64,000 bases of DNA from Zygnema circumcarinatum. Lineage: Eukaryota > Streptophyta > Zygnematophyceae > Zygnematales > Zygnemataceae. The notes under the pieces are model-generated. The model had not been told where the DNA came from. It did not search any database and saw only the letters and a program-made list of their open reading frames with translations. A program made the translations under genes and the position numbers. The DNA is taken from positions 2,126,562 to 2,190,561 of the forward strand of contig CM074813.1 of the NCBI GenBank assembly GCA_037447605.1, written 5' to 3'. Position 1 is the stretch's first letter. Every line of letters starts with the position of its first letter. Below, piece after piece: positions 35,344-46,417 of this stretch.

Positions 35344-38300
35344 ATGGAGCGTGCTCGGCCCGCACTGTGGATCGACTTCGTGCTGCTGCCCGAGCTGCTG
35401 GAAGAGCACCTGCGCGCCCTCGCGGACGGCCGCACGCGCCACCCCTCCGCGCCCGAACTCATATCTTCTTTCCTCGACCAGGTGCGCGCTAAGGTTTGCG
35501 GGCATGCCTGCATGAGGTATGGCGTGCATGGGTGCATGCTCTGGAACACACTTCTTGGGTCGGAATGAGAGGGACATGAATGGAAGCGCGAGATTACAGT
35601 CATGAGAAATGACAGTTGTCCATGATTGGGAAACATTTGGAACTCGAGTGAGTGCAAGTCATGCATAAATGTTCAAATTAGGCTCTATTTTTCTGCTAAT
35701 CAGAAAGCCATGGGGGTAAGTTTTACAAGCAGTTGGGAAATGAGCTAATTCTACAGCAATCAGATGACAAAATTAGCGAGCTCGATTAAAGGACTTCATT
35801 GAATGGAAGCAGTTTTTCCGTTTTAGTTGTTTTTTCTCGTTCGTGCTGCGAGCCCACATGCAACGGCAAAGCAAACAAAAAATCCATCCCATTTTCAATT
35901 GAATTTCTGTACGCAATTAATTAAGGAACATGTGTCCTTGTCTCTAATAGTTACACCGTTCGTCGTATCTAGGGTGGGCCACGCGCGAATTGCGAACTCT
36001 GTTTTTTACCCTGTTTACCTCTAATAGTATGGGCCATACAAATTACGTAGCACTCCAATTGGTGTATGGCTTAAATAACGCGGGCCACATTATTACCCGT
36101 GGCGTAATTAGTGTGGGTTTTCAAGAATTTCATAATCAAGTTTCAGGTGAGAAGTGTTTGTATATATATGTATTTTATACTTATGTATTCATCCTCATGC
36201 ATCCATATGCATACATATATACTATGTAAACCGGCCATACTAATTGTGCTATAGAATTTTGGCCAAACAGCAATTGGTGTGGGCACACTAATTGAGTTCC
36301 CACACTTACAAGGATGAAGAATGTACAGGTTTGGGACGTTCGTTTTAACTTTGATCATTGTAGAATTCCCTGTTAGAATTTTTTTTAACGGTCATTTCTT
36401 TCAGGTGCCACGTAGGCTTCTCCAGAAATGGAAGGAGGATGCGGGCTAACTACTCACCTAGGTTGAATACCCTCTTGGTTGTGTTTGGCGTTTCATTTCC
36501 ACCCACAGAGCGAGCTTAAAGCATCAAAGATTGATCGAATTTGTCGCCTTGACCACAACCATGCCCCTGCTCTTTCAATGTGACTCTGACTGTAACCGAG
36601 CCTGACTAGATACATATTTGCGTTGCACTTTTTGCCAGGCGGCTGCTGTGTCAAAAGCAACCCCTGCAGATTCTTCTCTCACAAAGTCAGCAGATGCAGA
36701 GAACCGCAGTTCCTCCAAGGAGGTGCAGTCTTCCATCTCAGGCTCGCTTCCGCCAGCACCCCCCAATGTGAACGCTCCCACAACATCCGTCACATTCCCT
36801 AAAGGCCCATTCGTGTCTCGAACTGCTGCGGTGTTGTGTGAACGCGCAGCTCAAGTGGCTGTGGCAGCTCGCCTCTCATTGGCGGACATAGAAACGCAAC
36901 TGCCGTCTCGGCAGCAGCAGCTCACTCTCTTGCATGCTTTGGCCATCCACGATGCTCCGAGGGCTCTCATTCACGAATGCGATCTGCACCGTTGGATGGT
37001 GCACGCAGCACTGGACTCTCACCCTGTGGGTTCTGCAGCACATGGTGCAGGGTTCAGGATAGCAGATGGGGGAGCTGAAAGCAGGGTAGAGGGGGAGAAA
37101 AGGGAGGGAGTGGGAGGGGGAGCGGGAGCGGGAGGGGGAGGGGGAGAGAAGGAGCTTGCAGCAAGGCTGCGGGAGATTGCTGAAAGCACCCGGGTGGGGA
37201 AGATAACTCCAGTGGCTCCGGCTTTTCGAGGAACAAATATGGATTTGGAGGATGAGAATAAATCACTGGAGTTTCTGGAAAAAATATTATCAGAGGGGAA
37301 TGATGATGATGGTGTGGGGAGGCTGGAGGAACGAGAAGAGGAGAGAAAGTGCGTGCAGGAGGGGAGAAGGTTGTCGGAAGGAGGGGAGTTAAGGGGAAAA
37401 TATCTCTCCCAGCATTATCGAGGCTTGATTATGTATGATGTTGCCGAAGTGCATTTTATGAGGCATAGGGTGGAGACTGCAAGAAGGCTGTTTTCTCGAT
37501 GCTTGAGGCTGGTCAGGAGTGAAGAGCAAACCAGTCTGGTGTACAGGTCTGGCGAAGGTAGAAGTGCTGGTATTAAAATAGAACGGGAAACTGAAGTGGA
37601 CCCGTCAAGATTGCGAGATGATATAAAGATGGAAGAAAAAGACATGGAGCAGGAAAGGGGACAAGCCGCAAATCTAGAAACTACAGAGAATATGAGGGAT
37701 GTTGAAATGGAGACTGGTGACACAGAAGTAAACAGAAGCAAGCAGAAAAATCGAGCAAGTAGCGACGATACTCAGGAAGTATTGGCGGTTCAAGAAGAAT
37801 TTGGAGAGAGTAGCAATGTTGAGAGAGTGTTAGTGGTGGGAGCGGATACTGAGGAGCCGGAAGCCGTGGGGGGGAGGAGAGAAGCTCGGATTGTAGGGGA
37901 CATCGGTGAAGGACAAGGGAGTGCTGAAGTTCGACCGATATCAAATGAAGAAATTCCAAAAGATCGCCTTACGGGATTTTTGATTGCCTGCCAAATGCTT
38001 CTCGGGTATGATTCGGAGAATGCGGAAGGAAACACGAATGTAGCTTACGAGTCAATTTCGAAGCTGGACAAATTGGGACTGCTTCCCCCTGACCAGGAGA
38101 CCGTCATCAGGTGTGAAATGTTTAGGAAGAGGTGGAGGGAGGTGACGGAGAAGCGGGAGATGGCTGTAGAAGTAGGTGGGAAGGAGGGAGGAGGTGAGGA
38201 ACGAGAGAAGACAGTGGACGCAATTGTTGGGGAAAAGCGGAAGATGGGGGATGCGGAGCAAGGGAGAATTTTAGAAATTAAACGAAGGAAAGTGGAATCA

Positions 38301-41300
38301 GAGGAGACAGAAACGGAACATGGGGAGTTGGGCATCGTGGAGTCCCTTATTGCTGACATTTTAAACGGCAATCTGGTTGATGAATATCGTGAGTTTCTCG
38401 AGTACGATGAAAGGCTCTCAGATGACATTCGTCAAAAGATAGTGGCCATAAACTCTATTACGAAAGCAGCCTCTGGCCAATCGTTTGAGCATTTTCTTCT
38501 TATTAGCAGCTTGTTTGAAGGTAACGAGCATCTGGTAGAATTCCTGCTGACGACAATCCATAGGATTGTGAGTTGCGAGGGAGGACATTTGGCGATTATT
38601 TCTCGTCTTAGGCAATTTGCAGAGTACGTATGCTGCATTCTGGATAATCAAACGTATTGGACTTTCGCAAATAACCACAACCTTCTTTCGACACGGAAAT
38701 CCACAGATTTTTGCAATCAGCAAGCAAATGAAGAAGCAGGGCTGGGCAGTTTAAAATCAGAGTTTTCAAAAATAGACAATTTTCTCAGCCCATCAAGAGC
38801 TTCGGTCGAAGAAGACGTCGCTTTAGGAGGACCGGAATTAATTCTACGGATTATACACGGTACAAATGGGGTGAGTTTAGTTGCAAATAGCATCATAGCT
38901 GAAAAGGGGAGGCTTGAATTCTTAAAGGAAGACTCAGTGGCGAAGCTGAGAGCAGCTGAGGGATTAAGAAGGAAAGCTTGCGAAGTCGCTATAGGGGGTT
39001 TAAGGCAGAGGCTAAAGAATAACTGGGAGTTATGCACCTATGAGTTGAAGTCGGCGAAAGATTTGTATGAGGTTGCGGAGAAATTGGTTTCTGGGGATTC
39101 ACAGGCTGAGATGATGCAGTGGCTTATAGTGAAGGTTCTAAAGGCTGGCCCATTAGATCAATCCCAGAAAAAGAAGCGAAGTTTTGACGGTTCAGATATT
39201 GCAACGGAGGGAGAGCTGCAAGGAATCTCGCAACAAGAAGGTTTTGGTGAGCCGGAAAACAGAAGTCTAAAGAAATTAAGAATGGAGGAGACTAAGGATG
39301 TGGAAGATGCAGAAGCCAAGCAGAGAAAGAAGGAGCGAGAGATACTAAGGCAGCTAGAGTACGAGCAGGTGGAATTTTTCGCTGTACAGATGATAAACCA
39401 GGGCTTGTGGGAAGCTCTGGAGGAGTTTTGTGGGCGGGAGGAAGGGTTATACGAGTGTAGGGAGAGATTGCAAACTACACCTCATGACAACACAACAACT
39501 GGTGTTGAGTCTGCGGGAGAGAATAAGAACGAGGAGGAAAGAGAAGCCATGAAAGTTGACTCAGCCATGCGGATGAATAATGAAAGTGGGGAAGGGAGAG
39601 GTTTGAAGAGAAAGAGGAAGGCAAAGGTCATTCGCCTCTTGAGAGTTGCGTCATTGATTAATCGGATTGTGCATCTGAGCGATGTTGTTAATGCTTTAAA
39701 GCAAAAAAAATGTGGAGAAGAAGATGCCATAAATGTGAGTGGCGAGTTGTGGGAGAGCTATGAGGATTTCCTTTTTTTGCTCGCAGTACAGGGCTCCAAT
39801 GAGCAGAGTGAGACAATTTTTACAAAGTGGAAGGATGCAGTTGGGACAGCTGGCAGGCAACAGAAAGGAGAAGAGGTGGCTGGAGAAGTACGAGTAGGGA
39901 GAGAGAGTGAGAGAGAGGAGGATGAGAGGGCGGCGCATGCAGAGAGAGTGCAAGGTAGGGAACCACATGCATGGGAGGGGGCAGAGGCGGCAGATTGCAG
40001 TGGAGGACGAGAAGTAGAGGTCACGGCTGAGAGGGGAGAGAGAGGAGATTCTAGAGAAATAAAGGTAGCTCGACTTAGAGGAGGTGGAACAGACACTGGC
40101 AAGGACGGAGAGGAGAAGCGAGGGCGAAGAAAATTGTCCGATCATGGAGGAGCGGAAGAGTCACAGAAGCACTGGGATGGATATAAATCTAAGGGAGAGA
40201 GCGAGGTTGGTAGACCAGGAAAGGGCAGGAGTGAGAAAATTCATAGTGACAGGGGCAGCCATAGAGGAGGAGGGCAGGGGCGTGGCAGAGGGAGAGGCAA
40301 AGAAAGCAGAGGGAGAGGAGGGGAGCAAGCAGGAAAGGTGAAGGGGAGTGGGAGAGGAGGTTGGGATGATCTGGTTGGGGAACCGGAAGACGAAAAAGCG
40401 AAAGTGGAGATGGAAAGTGGGCCTTTGAAAGATAGCTCAACGGTCGTAGAAACAAAGAAAGACACATCTCTACCCCTTCCCGGACTATCTCAGCCTACTT
40501 TTAAATCTCTTCCTCTCCTCTCCAAGCTTCATAATCCACAAATACTTTCGATCATCATTGCATTGACTGCCGGGTGGCTCCATAGGTGCCACCTTGCAGG
40601 CCTCTCCAAATGGCCTCTCGCTATAGAGAGATATGGAGTCTTGGCAGAGACGACTGCAAGCGCGGTCTTGCTGGCAGTAGAAGTCAACGGAACAGAGAGC
40701 ATGGAGGTGGCTCCACCAAGAGTCAACCCTGATTTTGGGCGAGAAGTGTTTCGAAAGCTGTTGGAGGAAGTGGTAGAGAGGGGGGCCGGAAGCAGGTGGG
40801 AAAGGTATGCGTGGCTGCTAGGGTTGGGAGACTTAGCCTTTGAGGAAGAGGACTATGAAAAGGCAATGCGACTTATTCTCCAGGTACGAACTCAGCTTGC
40901 TTTGATGATAAGCTGATTTTTTTGGTGTCAAAAGTTTGCCTCGACTCGAAGTCGCCCGTTCTCTTTTTCGTAGTGTGGGCAGTATACACCCCTCTTAAGT
41001 GTCCATAGTGGACTTGAACAACGACTCTCGAATCCCTCCCCCTCCCCATCCCTCTTCCCCTCCCCCTCCACCTCCCCTTCCCCCTCCCCCTCCNNNNNNN
41101 NNNCTCCCGTATGTTCTGAGATGTTTATCTGGAGCACTGTAGCATGCGACTGTGGGGTGTGCAGGCAGGAGCTCTCCTCACCAGCCACTACTGCAGTAGG
41201 CGCGGCGCCCTTCCTCGTGAAGTTTTCACGCCATGGCTTGTGAGTCTCAGGACCCATTCTCTGTCTGAGCTGCAGCCGGTCCTCCCCTTCTCTCTGCAAC

Positions 41301-42205
41301 AATCCCTGAATGTCTCCGGAACAGAAACCCTTTTCTGTAACTTTGTTGTTGCGTTGGTTTTGTCCGAACCAGTCCGTCTGAAGCGCCGTCCTTTCCTTAG
41401 CCTCAACTGCTTACCAGCGCACACTCAACACAGAAGCAGTCCTTTCGTTTATAGGAAGAACTCGCTCGCTCTCACCTTCCCGTCTATATCTATCTTTCTC
41501 TCTCTCTCTCTCTCTGTGTGTGTGTGCAGCTGCGGCGAATGATCTCTGCTCTGCGGTCCCTGGGGGCGGGCCTCCCGGCGGCGGCCCTCTGCCAGGCGGT
41601 GCCGGGAGGCTGCGACTACGAGGCGGCCTTCCGCGCCCTCCAGGAGGCGCCGCCGCCCGGGGGGGGAGGGGGCGCCCGGGAGACGCTCGCGTACTTGGAC
41701 TGCCTCTGGGAGGTCACGCACTCACTCAATCACTCACTCACTCACTCACTCACTCACTCAGCCAGTCACTCAGTCAGTCAGTCGGTCTGTCGGGGCCGGC
41801 TCGCACAGAAAGTGGTGACAGACAGGACGGCATATGACATGAAGCGGCGGCATGAATTGAAGCGAAAGTTTGTTCAGATGGGGCTTCCTTCGTTGCTTGC
41901 AAGTGATGGTTTTGAGAGTCTCTCTCTCTTTCTCTCTCACTCTCTCCCTCCTCTCTCCCCCTCCTCTCTCTCTCTCTGTCTGTGTGCGTTGGCGCAAGCA
42001 GGTGCCCCTCCTGGAGCTCCTCGTGTACCTCCACTCCCGCGCGGGCGACGAGGCGCGCGTGGCGGCCCTCGCGGCGCTCCTCCGGCGGGCGGCGCTCAAC
42101 GCGCACAACCCGCCCGCCGTGCGGTCCGCGCACATAGAGCTGGCGGAGCACCGCCTCATGCGGAGGCTCGCGGGGGACTTTCTCGTTGGGAGGCGGCCTC
42201 TCTAA
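35344..42205 (+). CDS. INTS8: Integrator complex subunit 8 (INTS8), enlarged
   Basis: INTS8 belongs to the Integrator complex (snRNA 3' processing, transcription attenuation), where it recruits PP2A. Exons: 35344-35481, 36639-40883 (4,245 nt), 41165-41239, 41530-41712, 42002-42205; 1,615 codons, all phase 0. The N-terminus ALWIDFVLLPELLEEHLR corresponds to the animal WFEFLL region. The C-terminus is the clearest match: AGALLTSHYC, then RRMISALRSLG, AALCQAVPG-DYEAAFRALQE, LDCLWE, VPLLELLVYLHSRAGDEARV and a final RRLAGDFL. Middle blocks such as YDVAEVHFMRHRVETARRLF and FEHFLLISSLFEGNEHLVEF fit its helical repeats. At 1,614 aa it is far longer than animal INTS8 (about 1,000 aa). The extra length is Glu/Arg/Gly-rich low complexity inside the giant exon, including an RGG-like stretch at about residues 1250-1290. 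An assembly gap lies in intron 3. Confidence 0.88.
41041..41103. repeat. C/T-rich microsatellite with assembly gap in INTS8 intron
   Basis: CCCCTC-type repeats run into ten N bases (41094-41103). The intron length is therefore unreliable, but exons on both sides are intact. Confidence 0.93.
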
Positions 42206-42630
42206 AGGGAGGGAGGGAGGGAGGGAGGGTGTCGTCTTGAATGTATGGTATGTACAGAAGAGAAATAATGTGAGGGAAGTCTTCTTAAGTACAGAGTTGG
42301 GAAGGCCCACATCTCTTGGGAAACCATTGGTGGTGGCGAATTACTTTAAAAAATAAGAAAAAGGGAGGCAGAGAGGGCAGCCTAAAGCCAAGAGCAGGAG
42401 GAGAGCAGAAGCCACGAGACGAGCTCCCAACTTGTACTAGCGGCGAATTTCCGACTTAGGGCTCCAAATTTTGACTCCCGGGATTTCGGCATCTATGGCT
42501 AAATTCTTAGCCATGCATAGTGACTAGGTTGTCCAGAATTGAAATTAAACTCGACTAATGCAGATAATTCCTAACGCAATTATTCGTTGGAAATTTCTAT
42601 TTTCACACCTTTTTTGTCTATATACACCTT
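42206..42630. other. INTS8 downstream region
   Basis: It begins with a (GGGA)n run at about 42208-42227 and probably holds the INTS8 3' UTR. I see no coding sequence or RNA gene before the repeat cluster. Confidence 0.4.
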
Positions 42631-43165
42631 TTTTTTGCCGGGCAGATTTTATTTTAGAAAAAGAAAGGGTTAAAAACCCATTTTGTGCAGATTAGATTTG
42701 AGTGCGTGTACCCACCCCACAAATTTTATTCAGAATAAACGTTAACAGTAGGAAAATGCTACTTACACATCTGTTTTGGCGAGATACGCTACGACGTCTT
42801 TTTATCAGTTCAATGACTTCTGCAAGCGAGCTGAAAAGGAAGTGGCATTGATCTCACGCATGGCGATGATGCCATCAAATGTACATGGACAAAATCATCG
42901 GCATGGGGAACCACAAGGAACTGGGCGCAAAGGACCTAAGCACAAAAGAAAAAAGCGAGGAGCTGAAACCTACGCTTAGGCTCAACAACGCGTCAAGCCC
43001 TCCCACGAAGCAGCCGCGAAGGTGTAGCGGTAAAAGTCGCCTTTTGCTTCTTGAGTTGAACCTTCATAGACGCTCTCAAATTTAATCTGCATATAAAATG
43101 GGTTTTAGGGTTTTTAGCCCTTTTTTTTCTAAAACAAAATCTGCCCGGCTGAAAAAGGTGTTTGT
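42630..43165. mobile_element. MITE-like element with terminal inverted repeats of about 60-70 bp
   Basis: The left end (about 42636-42695: gccgggcagattttattttag ... attttgtgcagatt) is repeated in inverted orientation at about 43088-43152 (aatctgcatataaaatggg ... ctaaaacaaaatctgcccgg), enclosing about 0.4 kb with no transposase-like ORF. Both ends are flanked by cacctttttt/aaaaaggtg. This fits a non-autonomous DNA transposon. Part of the interior (42862-43030) is a diverged copy of the dispersed repeat at 34832 and 43850. Confidence 0.7.
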
Positions 43166-43434
43166 CGACAAAAATGGTGAAAAGTCTGTCAAGGCCGACT
43201 CGCACGTGCGAGTGCGCGCGTCCCTCGGGTCGAGATCTCCACAAAATTATGAGCTGGAGCGGGCAGCCTGTGAAAAACTACAGCCAATCACCATCGGCCA
43301 CGTGTTCCTTTGTATGACGTAGCAAATTTTGATTGGTCCAAGCTCTGAATGTACAAAGTTTTGCGTTTCCTCGAAGTTGCGACCGTAGGACTCTTGTACG
43401 GAACCACTTTTGAGACGGCTTTGACGGGACACGT

Positions 43435-43845
43435 GGACTCGTGCCATTCGCTGGGACCGAGCCCGGCTGCAGATCTAACGGTTGCCGTGGGCGATTTGCA
43501 ATGGACTCGACGGCCGCGATTCACACCACGTGTGGAGGACGCACACCTCGAACGATCTTGTGGCGGACGGATCTTCCGCTCCGAGCTGATTCGGGCAGGC
43601 CGATATTTTCTTATCTCAAAAAAGAAATTCAGGGGGACGAGATATTCAAATCAAATTAACGGGGTATCATTTTCCTTTTTTTCATTTCGTTCTTGTTTTG
43701 CAAAAATAAAATCTGCCTTGTATCGATTCCAAAAAGGTGTGAAAAAAGCATTTTCTGTTTTTAAACCTTTTTAAAATCTGCCCGGCCTGGAAGGGTTGTT
43801 TTGATCCAAAAAAGGCATGGAAATAACACTACCCTTTTTGATTGG
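43435..43845. repeat. Repeat-cluster unit A
   Basis: This segment (gtgccattcgctgggaccga ... ggaaataacactaccctttt) recurs about 780 bp downstream at about 44213-44625 in the same orientation with moderate divergence. It includes a second tctgcccggcc box like the MITE end at 42636. Reading frames across it are broken and match no protein I know. Confidence 0.75.
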
Positions 43846-43849
43846 AGGA

Positions 43850-44080
43850 GAAAATTTCATTGAACTCACGATGGCGAGGCCATCAAAATGTACATGGACA
43901 AAAGCAAAATGCGGAACCACGAGTGACTGGCCGCAAAAGGATCTAGGCACAAACGATAGAAGCTAAGAGCGGAAAACTACGCCTAGGCGCACAACGCAGC
44001 CCCTAGAAGCAGCCACGAAGGTCACCGATGTGAGGCACATCGCGAGCTGCGGAAGTCCACCGACACGGTTGGACCAATCA
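43850..44080. repeat. Dispersed repeat, copy 2 (inverted relative to 34832-35060)
   Basis: Sequence from gaactcacgatggcgaggcc to gacacggttggaccaatc is the reverse complement of the segment upstream of INTS8. The two copies thus bracket the INTS8 gene in inverted orientation, about 9 kb apart. Confidence 0.88.
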
Positions 44081-44212
44081 AAAATTTCCACGTCAAAAAT
44101 GTAACACGTGGCATATGTTGATTGGTTGGGAGCTAATCCCAGATCTCGAGATCTCGGGCCGAGGGACGCGCGCACTCGCAAGTGCAATCCGGCTTTGAGG
44201 GGATTCGTGGGC

Positions 44213-44640
44213 GCTTTCCATTCGCTGAGATCGAGCCCGGCTGCAGATCGAACGGTCATTTGCTGTGGTGCGATCTGGGAGGGAATCGACAGCTGCGATT
44301 GACACACACGTGTGAAGGACGGACACCCGCGAACGATCTCGTGGCGGACGGATCTTCCGCTCCGAGCGGATTCGGGCAGGCAGATATTTCTTTCCCTCAA
44401 AAAAAAAAAATCAGGAAGGCGGGATACAGTATTCAAAATGCGGTGACGGGGTATCATTTTCCTTGGTTAGCAAAAATATAATCAGCCGACGGAAGAAGGT
44501 GGGTATCGATTCCAAAAAGGTGTGAAAAAAGCATTTTTCGTTTTTAATCCCTTTGGAAATCTGCCCGGCCGGGAAGGGGTGTTTGGATCCAAAAAAGGGG
44601 TGGAAATAACACTACCCTTGCTTTTCTACCACATTCAGAT
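44213..44640. repeat. Repeat-cluster unit B
   Basis: Second copy of unit A: ccattcgctgagatcgagcc, then gtggcggacggatcttccgc, ggggtatcattttcctt, and ggaaataacactaccctt occur in the same order. A poly-A stretch near 44400 and small indels distinguish it from unit A. Confidence 0.75.
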
Positions 44641-46250
44641 TTCAGACTCGTTCCGTGCTCCGTAGCGGCGGCACCGATGCCACGTTCGACAGATCCGGAT
44701 CCTTTCCGTCCGGCATTCAGATGGGCGGTTACCATTGTGACACGTGACACAGACTGTGACGTCATAACTGACAGTGCTAACGCAGAAATCAATCATAGCT
44801 TTTGCCAAGGTCGCTAGCGCATGTCAACGATGTACGAATTGCAGTTGAATTATGATTTAGGACATGATCGACGTCAACGACAGGGCTCCGACTACCCCGC
44901 AACACGTCAACGTCTACGATTGAGATACTCATTGCAGATGTACGAATTCGTTTGGCGGGATGCGCTCGCGCTCCTGAAATGTGTACTTTGTCGCTGTCGC
45001 TGGGCCACTAGGCTCTTCAGGACTCGTACGGCCGAAGAGACGGACTGCCACGTGGCGCACGGACACGGCAGGAAGCATCCAGAATACCTCTCTCCGTACA
45101 AGAATGTTTCTGGTCAAGATTCGCTTTTTGAATCCAGCTTGAAACGTCCAAATCAGAATTTCCGTTCTCCCCTGTGAGGGCGCCAAGTGTCGCATGCTGC
45201 TTCACTCTGACCGTTGTTTTGCTTGACGTGGCGAATTGGTTTGACTGCTTCTGTGCCGTACGCCCTATCAGAGATTGCGTCGCTTCCGGGTCCTTCATGG
45301 CCGTACGGCTTAGCCCCTATGGCCAAAAGCTTTCGGCAGTGTAGCCGTGCGGCCGGCGTTAACGATGCGGCCAAGTCAGGCCAGGCTGGCGGACTTTTGG
45401 CACCGACCAATGCGACGGCTCTGACCGGGCCCAAGCTTTCTGGCGGCCTTGCCGTACATTTGTGCCAGCTGGCAGTCAACAAGGCTGCTGAGTTGGCGCT
45501 CGGATCCAGGCTTGACCGCCACGGTCCAAAGAATCTGCGTAAATACGTTCATACGTGTCAGATAACCATTCGTCCACGTGGTAATTCAAGGAAGATATGG
45601 TCGATTCTTTGTGACAGGCATCGCCCGCTCGCAGTTGAGCGGGACTGACTAACATAGAGCGCTGGAGTTTGACCAGTCAGGTCCGGTCAGTCGTAGACCC
45701 CTAGGACCTAGGTCTGCCTGGCGGAGAGGTCCCGGCGGAGGGCGATCCATGACGGGTCGAGAGCGCTGCTTGCGCCCTGGAAGCGCTGCGAGCCGCCCGG
45801 CCGCCATGGTTCGGGGAGGAAGGGGGGGGAGGTACCGGGATTTGAGGCAGCTGCCACGCTGCGCTGGGCATGCATAGGTGTGTGCGAGGCCCTTCTGCTT
45901 GGGCTTGTTTGGGCTTCTGAAGTAGTAAGCGTGGCAGAGACTTGGTAGAAATTGAAGGTCTTTACAGTCTTGCGTGGAGATCAGGTAATTTTTGTAGGGT
46001 TTAATTTGGCATTTTTCGACTTTTGAGGCTTTCGAAGTGAAGACCTTGAAATGAACTTAGAAGTGCATTCCACTCTTTCTCCGCCAGATAATATTAGGGT
46101 TTTATAAAGCATAACATGGCCATGGAGTAATGCGAGCTGGATTTGCATAACGTAAGCTGCAATCTTTAGTCGTTCAGTTGCTGAAGTGGACACCTTGATA
46201 CCGAACCGTCAAAGTATTCTGGAGTTTAGTGAAAAGACAAGCTTTTGACG
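44641..46250. other. Intergenic region between repeat cluster and ARM gene
   Basis: It contains CACGTG G-box cores within gccacgtggc near 45049 and ccacgtgg near 45576, and several uninterrupted ORFs (for example 45214-45648, 144 codons) with no recognisable domain or splice context. It may be old transposon sequence plus the ARM gene promoter. Confidence 0.35.
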
Positions 46251-46295
46251 AGTGAACCTGCTGATGTGGAACCTGTGGCTGCTGAAAATTGCAGG

Positions 46296-46373
46296 TGCGA
46301 ACTCTCTCTCTCTCTCTGTCTCCCTCACCCCCTCCCTCTCCCTCTCTCACTCTCTCACCACTCAGCAGGCCGG
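46296..46373 (+). other. Probable 5' intron of the ARM gene, C/T-rich
   Basis: A donor-like cag/gtgcga at 46295 and an acceptor-like tcagcag at 46373 bound a 78-bp tract that is almost pure pyrimidine. This fits a short intron before the coding exon. An in-frame TAG immediately precedes the ATG at 46418, so the upstream exon would be non-coding or in another frame. Confidence 0.45.
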
Positions 46374-46417
46374 GACAGCTCGTGCCGGTGCATTCCCTGT
46401 TCGAACGTTTGTCGTAG

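Noticed and set aside
43349-43774. ORFs of up to 141 codons inside the repeat cluster
   Set aside because: The same sequence in the second unit carries indels and stops, so the frame is not conserved. These are shadows of a non-coding repeat.
45214-45648. 144-codon plus-strand ORF
   Set aside because: No domain, no splice context, overlapping ORFs on the other strand, and next to transposon-like repeats. Not supportable as a gene.
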